Of a stretch of DNA of 64,000 bases, positions 8,175 to 15,170 are shown piece by piece (the first letter of the stretch is position 1; each line of letters starts with the position of its first letter). The translations under genes were made by a program, and so were the position numbers. A model generated the notes under the pieces. It made no database searches and was not told the origin of the DNA. It worked only from the letters and a program-made list of their open reading frames with translations. This DNA is from JAHEGP01 sp963751595 (GTDB lineage Bacteria > Pseudomonadota > Gammaproteobacteria > Pseudomonadales > JAHEGP01), in contig CAVVVC010000006.1 of the NCBI GenBank assembly GCA_963751595.1, forward strand, positions 246,495 through 310,494. Direction: 5' to 3'.

Positions 8175-11100
8175 CTAAGGCGCTTGCCTGCCCAGGCGCC
8201 AGCGGGCACTGGCGTTGAATAGCAGTACCAGCAGGGCCGGAATAAACGTCAACGCCAGTACCGTCGAAAAGAACAGGCCAAACATGACGATGGTGCCGAG
8301 GCCACGGTATAACTCGGTACCAGCCCCCGGCAGGAACACCACCGGCGCAAGACCAAAAATGGTCGTCAGCATCGACATCAGTATTGGCCGCAGCCTGAGC
8401 CGCACGCTCCCCATTACCGCATCCACCGGCGCCATACCCTGCTTGAGGTTGTGCCGTGCCTGCTCCACCAACAGTATCGGGTTGTTCACTACCGTCCCGA
8501 TGAGCACGATCATCCCCAGCAGGGTAATCATGTCCAGGGGCATGTTGATACCGACAACGGTATTCATGAACCACAGGCCAGCGAGCCCCCCGCTGATGCC
8601 AAGGGGCAGGCTCAGCAAGATAAGTAAGGGGTAGGCCCAGTGCGACAGAATGGCGACCAACAACAGGTAGGACAACAGAATCGCAACCAGGAAATTGCCG
8701 GCAAGTGCCTCCCTGGTGGCCTGCAGTTTGTCGCTGGCGCCACCGATAGCCAGGTTGACGCCCTCGGGAATTTCACCCGCAAGCTGCAGGCTTTCAATCA
8801 CGTCGCGCTGTACCACGCCAACCGCCTCCTCCAGCGGAACCTGCCGCGGCGGGATAATGATGAGAGTCACACTGCGATTGCCATCGACACGGCGAATACT
8901 GCTGGCGCTAACGGTCTCCTTCACTGTGGCGATCGCCGACAGCGGCAGCACCTCGCCCGTACCGAAATATAGCGGTAGCTGGGCAATATCCTCGGGCCTG
9001 CTGACAACCCCCGAGGTGCTGTAGACAAACATGTCAATCTTGTCGTCCTGGAGAAAAAACTCATCGACGAAAGCACCATCTGAGAGTGCGCTCACCGTGT
9101 ATCCAAGATCCCCCGCAGACAACCCCAATTCGTAGGCTCGTTCCCAGTCGGGATGTATCTCGACCGAGGGCTGCCCCAATGACAACCCTGGATTGGGACG
9201 AATCTGGGCATCGTCGAATACACGCCTGGTGGCTCGAAACGCGGCCATCGCGGTACTGAAGATCGCCTCGAGATCGGCCCCGGTAACGTCCAGTTCCAGG
9301 GAGCGAGATCCGCCCTGGTTATCGGAAAAAATGGACCCCTTGGTGACGAAGGCAATCATGCCGGGCACCCGGGAAAAACGCTCGCGCAATGCATCCTGTA
9401 ACTGCCCCACGGTGTCACTATCCCGCACTTTGGGCTCGACAATCGCCAACAGGCGATCGGTCCAGGCCAGCCACAACATGTAATCCAGCGGTGGTATTTC
9501 GCCGCCCGCATAGTCAGCATCCTTGGCCAGACCTACCGCCGGCACTATCTCCCGGGCCAGGCCCATGCCGACACGGTGCATCTCCTCGAGGTTGTAACCT
9601 GGCGGGGGAAACATCAGCGCGAATATTTTGGGTTCTTCGCCCTCGGGTAGATACTCGGCTTTGGGAGTCAAAAACAGGATGACTGAAAATGCCAGCAGCA
9701 AGGTGCCAACCACCAGCAGCAATTGGCGCCGAGTTCGGGACAGTAGCCAGGCCAGGAATCGCATTAACACGCTGGCGAATCCCGCCCCCAGGCGCTGCAG
9801 ACCGCTATCGGCGACAGCTCTCCCCAATGGCAGCCTGGCCATGGCGGAAGGCACCAGTGTGATGGCAACCAGCATCGACATCAGCACCGCCGCACTGATG
9901 GCGATGGCAATATCCGAGTACAATTGCCCAGCCTCGTTGTGCATCGTCGCTATCGGAATAAAAACAAAGACGGTGGTGAGGGTCGATGCCAGAATGGCCT
10001 GCCACATTTCCCTGACCCCTACCAGTGAAGCCTGGAACGGTGTCTTTCCTGCCAGCCTGTGACGATAGATGTTCTCCAGCACTACGATGCTGTTGTCCAG
10101 AGTCATGCCCAGTGCAAATGCCACTCCTGCCAGCGATATGACATTGATGGTGCGACCCATCAGCAACAGGCCGATCAACGCACCGATCGCACATATTGGC
10201 ACCCCCAGGGCTCCCAGCAGCGTCGGGTAAATGTTGCGCAGAAACAGGTAGAGGACCAAACAGGCGAGCAAACCGCCCAGCAGCAGGTTTTTTTGCACCA
10301 CCTTGACCGCATTTACCACGTAGCCAACGTCATCTGCGTAGAGGGTGGCAACGAGGCCCCGCGGCTCAAGCATCTGTCGGTTTAGCGCTGCGATCGACGC
10401 GCTCACCTGTTGCTTGACTTCGATCACATTGGCACCCGGGTCGCGGCGAATCATGAATACCAGGCTGCGGTCGAGATTGAGGTAGGCGTGCCCCCGCAGC
10501 TCTGCAACGCCAAGTGTCGCCTCACCGAGGTCCCGCAAGCGGACCCGATGCCCCGAGCGCTCTGCGACAATGGTATCGTTGATGTCTTCCAGTGAATCGA
10601 ACCGGCCCACCGTTCGCACCACGTAGCGACGCTTTCCGGCATCGATGTCTCCGCCGGAGACATCGCGATTACGGCTTCGAATCGCTTCGCGGACATCAGC
10701 CATGGTCAGTTGCCTTGCCGCCAGCCGGGCTGGATCGAGGGCAATTCGAACCTCCCTGCGGGCACCGCCAAACAGGGTGACCTGGGCCACCCCGCGGGTA
10801 CGCTCGAGCGCAGTGATGAAGTTGTCTTCAAGGTAATCGAATTGCTGAAATACCGGCTCTCCCCCTGCCGCGCCGGGGAGCGCCGAAATGGTGTAGAAAA
10901 TGAAGGGGTCATCACTGGACGATGAACTGATGAGGCGCGGTTGATCGACGTTCTCAGGGTATCCGGGCACCTGGGACAATGCGTTGTTTACCCGCACCAG
11001 GGCTTCCCCCATGTCGGCACCCAGGACGAATTCCATTTCGATTTCAGCCCTGCCCATGGACGCCGTACTGGTCATGCGCTCCAGGTTGCGGACATTCTTG

Positions 11101-11306
11101 AGGTATTCTTCCTGTTCAACGAGGATTTCTTTCTCGACATCCAGCGGGGTTGCGCCCTGCCACTGGGTCAGCACGGTGATGACCGGGCGCTCCAGGTCGG
11201 GGGTCATCTGTACCGGCACAGACAATGCGGCGATCACCCCGAACAAGCTGAGGATGAGAAAGGCGACACTGAGCACTATGCCGCGCTGAATGGCGAAGCG
11301 GAACAT
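8175..11306 (-). CDS. RND efflux pump inner-membrane permease (HAE1-like)
   Basis: 1043 residues, the usual length. It starts MFRFAIQRGIVLSVAFLIL (first membrane helix) and has the RND duplication: helix clusters near residues 335-540 and 855-1035, each following a large periplasmic domain. The TM4 segment reads GMTLDNSIVVLENIYRH. One Asp of the AcrB proton-relay pair is kept and the second is Asn, as in many HAE1-type pumps outside the AcrB group. It should use proton force to export a substrate through an outer-membrane channel; no channel gene is in the window. The adaptor gene lies upstream in the same operon, and ATG 11306 overlaps a TAA of a short intervening frame. Confidence 0.92.
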   Translation of the reverse strand: MFRFAIQRGIVLSVAFLILSLFGVIAALSVPVQMTPDLERPVITVLTQWQGATPLDVEKEILVEQEEYLKNVRNLERMTSTASMGRAEIEMEFVLGADMGEALVRVNNALSQVPGYPENVDQPRLISSSSSDDPFIFYTISALPGAAGGEPVFQQFDYLEDNFITALERTRGVAQVTLFGGARREVRIALDPARLAARQLTMADVREAIRSRNRDVSGGDIDAGKRRYVVRTVGRFDSLEDINDTIVAERSGHRVRLRDLGEATLGVAELRGHAYLNLDRSLVFMIRRDPGANVIEVKQQVSASIAALNRQMLEPRGLVATLYADDVGYVVNAVKVVQKNLLLGGLLACLVLYLFLRNIYPTLLGALGVPICAIGALIGLLLMGRTINVISLAGVAFALGMTLDNSIVVLENIYRHRLAGKTPFQASLVGVREMWQAILASTLTTVFVFIPIATMHNEAGQLYSDIAIAISAAVLMSMLVAITLVPSAMARLPLGRAVADSGLQRLGAGFASVLMRFLAWLLSRTRRQLLLVVGTLLLAFSVILFLTPKAEYLPEGEEPKIFALMFPPPGYNLEEMHRVGMGLAREIVPAVGLAKDADYAGGEIPPLDYMLWLAWTDRLLAIVEPKVRDSDTVGQLQDALRERFSRVPGMIAFVTKGSIFSDNQGGSRSLELDVTGADLEAIFSTAMAAFRATRRVFDDAQIRPNPGLSLGQPSVEIHPDWERAYELGLSAGDLGYTVSALSDGAFVDEFFLQDDKIDMFVYSTSGVVSRPEDIAQLPLYFGTGEVLPLSAIATVKETVSASSIRRVDGNRSVTLIIIPPRQVPLEEAVGVVQRDVIESLQLAGEIPEGVNLAIGGASDKLQATREALAGNFLVAILLSYLLLVAILSHWAYPLLILLSLPLGISGGLAGLWFMNTVVGINMPLDMITLLGMIVLIGTVVNNPILLVEQARHNLKQGMAPVDAVMGSVRLRLRPILMSMLTTIFGLAPVVFLPGAGTELYRGLGTIVMFGLFFSTVLALTFIPALLVLLFNASARWRLGRQAP

Positions 11307-11396
11307 TAGCGCCGACCCTCGGCACCGCCAGACAGGGGCTCGGCATCCAGCAGAGGGTGCTGAGTCACCAGGGTAAACTCCCGCACACTGGCCGCC

Positions 11397-12479
11397 CTAT
11401 CGGGAATCGACAAGCTGCACCACCTGGCCATCGCGCAGCGCTTCGTTACCCCGGGTTACTACCCTCATGCCAGGTTGCAGGGAATCCGCCTGCACGATCA
11501 GTTGGTCGGCTCTTGCGCCGCTAATCTGAACGGGCAATGAATGGACAGTCACCTCGGTGCCGTCCCTGCGGGCCACCCAAACCACGGCACTGCCATCGGG
11601 ATAGGTGATGACCGCATCGCGACTCACCAGCAACTGCCCTGGGCCTTGCCCCAGCAGCGTAATCGCTGCTTGCACCGACAGCCCGGGAACAAGTTTATTG
11701 TCGCTGTTATCCATATCCACCCACAGCTCAAAGCTCCTCCCCGCCGAGCGAATATTGGGGAGCTTGCGGGTGACTTTCAGGTTTCGAACAAAGCCGGGAA
11801 CAGCATCGACACGTAGCCGAACCTCGCTACCCTCGGCGACCTGTGCGTAGTATTGCTGGGGGACGGCCACCCTGGCACGTAAAACCGCGGTATCGTCGAT
11901 GTCATAACACGGGTCGCCAACGTCAAGCCACTGACCGAGTTCGATATGCCGGGATACCACCGTTGCGCCGAACGGGGCCGTGATGCGGTGGCGCTGCAGT
12001 TGATCATCCTGTTGCAGGGCCTCTGCCTCACGCGTCGCCAATACCGCTTGCCGGCGCGCCAGTTCAACTCGAGCCTCATCATACTGGTCCTGGGATACCG
12101 CTTTGCGCGGGAGCAGTCGCGCCAGCCGGCGCTCGTTGATTTCGGCTTGCTCGACACCAGCCCTGGCTTCGGCGACCCGCGCCTGCAAGGCTTGAAGCCG
12201 CAGTAAAGCGGGCCTCTGCCTCACCACGGCCAGATCATCCCCGGCATCAACATTATCGCCACTCTCGGCAAGCACCTTGCCCACCGTGCCGGCGACTTCC
12301 GCGGCAATCCTGGCACTGCGAATCGCCGTCAGCTCTCCCGCAAGAGTAAGTCCGGGCCCATCCTGCATCGAAGCGACCAAGCCTACTTCAACCATCGTAC
12401 CCGGTTTCGCCATTACGACAAACGACGCCATTGCGAACAGCAAACAACTGATTCGTCCCACAATGACAAGCGATTTCAA
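11397..12479 (-). CDS. RND periplasmic adaptor (membrane fusion protein)
   Basis: 360 residues with a hydrophobic export signal (MKSLVIVGRISCLLFAMASF). Then the lipoyl/barrel-sandwich half motif (GELTAIRSARIAAEVAGTVGKVLAESGDNV), an alpha-hairpin rich in Glu/Ala/Arg (about 80-150), the second half motif (HRITAPFGATVVSRHIELGQWL) and the beta-barrel and membrane-proximal domains. The start is TTG, fixed by GAGGTGA six bases upstream. It links the RND permease (90 bases downstream) to an outer-membrane channel. No lipobox is seen, so anchoring is probably by the N-terminal helix. Confidence 0.9.
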   Translation of the reverse strand: MKSLVIVGRISCLLFAMASFVVMAKPGTMVEVGLVASMQDGPGLTLAGELTAIRSARIAAEVAGTVGKVLAESGDNVDAGDDLAVVRQRPALLRLQALQARVAEARAGVEQAEINERRLARLLPRKAVSQDQYDEARVELARRQAVLATREAEALQQDDQLQRHRITAPFGATVVSRHIELGQWLDVGDPCYDIDDTAVLRARVAVPQQYYAQVAEGSEVRLRVDAVPGFVRNLKVTRKLPNIRSAGRSFELWVDMDNSDNKLVPGLSVQAAITLLGQGPGQLLVSRDAVITYPDGSAVVWVARRDGTEVTVHSLPVQISGARADQLIVQADSLQPGMRVVTRGNEALRDGQVVQLVDSR

Positions 12480-12847
12480 GGATAATCACCTCGTGCGAGC
12501 TGCTACCGGACGCTACTTCAACCGCAGGTGATTGGTACCCGCAAGGTCTGGACAAAGGCGCTGCTTCGCCATTGTAACAGTGGGGTCACAGCCTTCATAC
12601 AGCAGGGCCGGCGGCGGGCGGGGTAAGGTCTTTTATCGCGGTGCACGCTAAGGCATTGGCTTCTAATAACCATTGAATCTTGGAGACGCTGCGGGGCTCT
12701 GCGTTTTAATGAGACGGTCGATGCAGGGTTTGTTTGACCCGGTGACGTTGAAGCGTCGCACGCTCTGGTTATTGTGATGCACTAGAGTCACCCATTGAGA
12801 CAGGCCTTTGCACCGGCAAAAGACGCTTCGAAAACAGGAGAATGACA
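12480..12847. other. Divergent intergenic region before a small unknown gene
   Basis: 368 bases between the adaptor gene (minus) and the 111-residue gene (plus). No gene is supported in it. For the plus-strand gene a loose promoter reading is TTGAAG, 16 bases, TATTGT (about 12748-12775); this is weak. Nothing else was recognised. Confidence 0.35.
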
Positions 12848-13183
12848 ATGCCCGCCATTACTTTTCGCTTTACCACCGAGTGCGAGATGACCCTGCATGG
12901 CGAAAGTTATGAAACCATCTACCTGCAATTCAAGGATTTTATGCACAACCAAAGCCCACTCCACTCTACCACCAGTGTCACGGTGTTCCCCCCGGAAAGC
13001 GAGCAAATGTTCTTCAGCCTGGATGACGAGAATGAGCGCCATGAGATTCCGGCCTTCAAGGGTGGTTTTCGAGATGATATCCTGCGCCACTGTAAGAACA
13101 GAGAACTCAGACATGAGCCGCCGTTTTCAATGGCCAGCGTGTCGAAACACGTGAAAACCTTCATCCCTGATTTCTATTGGTGA
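12848..13183 (+). CDS. Hypothetical protein, 111 residues
   Basis: Not recognised. Begins MPAITFRFTTECEMTLHGES and ends in FIPDFYW. It is soluble by composition, without signal peptide or membrane helix, and has three cysteines-free stretches rich in Phe, His and Glu. Two ATGs lie six bases apart (12842 and 12848). The second is preferred because GGAG at 12836-12839 is then about eight bases away instead of two. It stands alone, 88 bases before hslO on the same strand, so co-transcription with hslO is possible. The reading frame and ribosome site make a real gene likely; function is unknown. Confidence 0.6.
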   Translation: MPAITFRFTTECEMTLHGESYETIYLQFKDFMHNQSPLHSTTSVTVFPPESEQMFFSLDDENERHEIPAFKGGFRDDILRHCKNRELRHEPPFSMASVSKHVKTFIPDFYW

Positions 13184-13271
13184 GGCTTCCATAGCAAATG
13201 TTGTCAATGTACGGTGCCTGTCATCAAATACTCGATTCCGGCCGAGGTAAAACTTTGCGGGCTACTGGTGT

Positions 13272-14159
13272 ATGAAGGCTGACTACTGCCAACGCTTTAT
13301 TTTCGAGGATTTTGACGTTCGAGGTGAAGTGGTTCAGCTTGAGCAGAGCTATACCGAACTGCTCAACAAGCACCACTATCCCGCGCCGGTGGCCCAGTTG
13401 CTGGGAGAATTCTTGAGCGCTTGTGTGCTGCTTGGCACCAGCATCAAATATCAGGGAAGGTTGAGCCTGCAGGCCCGCAGCAGTGGCCCGGTTCCGCTGA
13501 TTGCTGTCGACTGCACCAGTGATTTGCAGGTAAGGGGGCTGGCGCAACTGACCGATCAAGCCCTGGGGCCAGCGCTGGACCTCCTGCTCGCCGATGGAGT
13601 CCTGGCTATTACCATCGAACCCGACAGGGGCGAGCGATACCAGGGCCTGGTTCCCCTTGAGGCCGGTAGCCTCTGCGCTTGCCTGGAACGCTACTTCCAC
13701 CAATCTGAACAGCTGGAAACCCGCTTTTTCCTGGCCGCGGACGGCTCCCGCGCCGCCGGATTCATGCTGCAACAACTACCCCGGCAACGAGAACCCAGCG
13801 AGGGCGCCCGGGCTCAGAGCTGGGAGCACCTTTCGGTGCTGGCGCAGACAGTTGAGCCACAGGAGCTGCTCGCGATCGAGTCTGAGCACTTGCTATATCG
13901 ACTTTACCACCAGCAGCAGGTCCGTGTTTTCGAACCAAGGGCCGTCACCTACCACTGCACCTGTTCCTGGGAACGTTCCGCAAACACACTTGCCGTGCTT
14001 GGGCGGGAAGAAATCGATGATATTCTGCGAGAACGTGAGGAATTGGAGATGACCTGTGAGTTTTGCAATCAGGTATATCGGTTTGATCGCCCCAGTATAG
14101 AGCGAATCTTTGGCGACGATTTTCCTTCCGACGGGCCAAGCACTTCCGCTTTGCACTAA
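13272..14159 (+). CDS. hslO: Hsp33 redox-regulated chaperonin
   Basis: 295 residues, standard for Hsp33, which binds unfolding proteins in the cytoplasm under oxidative stress. The C-terminal redox switch is intact: C-T-C, 30 residues, C-E-F-C (the four zinc-binding cysteines in CXC-X(27-32)-CXXC arrangement). The N-terminal chaperone domain includes LGEFLSACVLLGTSIKYQGRL and the later RVFEPRAVTYHCTC segment. The ATG at 13272 has only a weak GCGGG upstream. It appears to be a single gene or follows the small unknown gene. Confidence 0.96.
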   Translation: MKADYCQRFIFEDFDVRGEVVQLEQSYTELLNKHHYPAPVAQLLGEFLSACVLLGTSIKYQGRLSLQARSSGPVPLIAVDCTSDLQVRGLAQLTDQALGPALDLLLADGVLAITIEPDRGERYQGLVPLEAGSLCACLERYFHQSEQLETRFFLAADGSRAAGFMLQQLPRQREPSEGARAQSWEHLSVLAQTVEPQELLAIESEHLLYRLYHQQQVRVFEPRAVTYHCTCSWERSANTLAVLGREEIDDILREREELEMTCEFCNQVYRFDRPSIERIFGDDFPSDGPSTSALH

Positions 14160-14211
14160 GCCAGTAACGACACGGCCACTGAAGCTATCGCTAACTCAGC
14201 GGCCCGCCACA

Positions 14212-14421
14212 TTAAGCCCGCAAGTCCCTGGACACTATTTCAACGAATTGCTCCGCTGCCAGTTCGGGACTCAACTGTAATTGCCTGGCATAGAACACAA
14301 AGTTTTCCCAGCGTTCCAACATGGAAGCCCCGGAAGCCATAGGACCATGGACAATAGCCTGCCAGATTTCCTGATGGTTTCTCCTCAGCGAATTAGCCGC
14401 TCTGACTGAATAGATTCCCAT
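14212..14421 (-). CDS. Small hypothetical protein, 69 residues
   Basis: Not recognised. Begins MGIYSVRAANSLRRNHQEIW, ends EIVSRDLRA. It is helical and soluble, with no signal peptide. The strong ribosome site GGGAGG lies about seven bases before ATG 14421, and this is the main reason to believe the gene. It is convergent with hslO (53 bases between the stops) and shares no visible operon partner. AT-rich DNA upstream (14440-14470) could hold its promoter. Confidence 0.6.
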   Translation of the reverse strand: MGIYSVRAANSLRRNHQEIWQAIVHGPMASGASMLERWENFVFYARQLQLSPELAAEQFVEIVSRDLRA

Positions 14422-14605
14422 TATTGCCTCCCTGGAATTTGGAAATATCTAGGAAAACTAATATATCGGAACCGGCAGTCTACCGGCCATTCGAGGGTGC
14501 CGCAGAGTTGTAGTGGCTTGTGCTGACTCAGCCTGTTTGTTCAGTGCGGTGACACCAAGGGTTTTCGCTTATATTGCGGGACAGTCGGAACACTTTCTCC
14601 GACCC

Positions 14606-14631
14606 AAAAAAAACCCCACTAACGTGGGGTT
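14606..14631 (-). terminator. Rho-independent terminator after the 55-residue gene
   Basis: On the minus strand AACCCCAC, loop GTTA, GTGGGGTT and then eight T (14606-14613). It begins 18 bases after the stop at 14649. Confidence 0.93.
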
Positions 14632-14648
14632 AGAGTGGGAGAACGCGA

Positions 14649-14816
14649 TTAGTTCTGGATGCTTTCGTTTCTCGTACGGGCCGACACAAGAGCGCCCAGA
14701 CCGAGTATCAAGATCGCAAAAGGAGCCACCTCCAGCGCTTGAACGAAGCCCATCGACACTGCGCTGCCGCCTAGAGTCAGTATTGTTACCACCGCTGCCA
14801 AGAATTTCCTGTTCAT
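14649..14816 (-). CDS. Small membrane or exported protein, 55 residues
   Basis: Not recognised. Sequence starts MNRKFLAAVVTILTLGGSAV (signal-like helix). It has a second hydrophobic helix near residues 32-46 (PFAILILGLGALV) that ends in a basic turn (SARTRNE). This shape, two helices with a positively charged C-terminal side of the last one, is that of a tiny two-span membrane protein, or of an exported peptide with a C-terminal sorting helix. The ATG at 14816 is supported by GGAAGGG directly upstream; the longer frame to 14897 has no ribosome site. It carries its own strong terminator, so it is a single-gene transcript. Confidence 0.65.
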   Translation of the reverse strand: MNRKFLAAVVTILTLGGSAVSMGFVQALEVAPFAILILGLGALVSARTRNESIQN

Positions 14817-15170
14817 ACCCTTCCCATCTGTCTGCCGTTTATAGGTTGATCGCCGATCGCTAGCCACACCGCGGAATATACTTAGGTTAACGCCCATTGG
14901 TTTTCCGACTCAGTGATTTTTCTCGCATCGTAACTGTGAACTAAGTCGCCTCGTCCACTGGCCGACGCTCGACCCTGGGGGGCCACCCTTGCGGGGCTTA
15001 CGACAACAGCGATCAGGCTGACCGAAAGCACAGCACAGCAAGGAGTAGATGGAGTTCACAGTCCCCTGGATTGTCGCCCACCATAGCTTTTGAGCCGGGC
15101 TCGATAGCCTAAGCTTGGTTGAGGTACTTCCGTCCCAAATCGCATCTTCCCTGCATAGGTTGAAACCAAG
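14817..15170. other. Divergent intergenic region between two envelope-protein genes
   Basis: 354 bases between the 55-residue gene (minus) and the LamG lipoprotein gene (plus). It must carry promoters for both. On the minus strand TATAAA near 14840 could be a -10 element, without a good -35 partner. No gene is supported; the minus frame at 14910-15356 overlaps the lipoprotein gene and is a shadow. Confidence 0.4.

Noticed and set aside
11306..11386. 26-codon GTG frame between the adaptor and the RND permease, ending in TAA that overlaps the permease ATG
   Set aside because: It could be a leader for translational coupling or a frameshifted adaptor tail, but there is no ribosome site and the adaptor already ends at the family's normal place.
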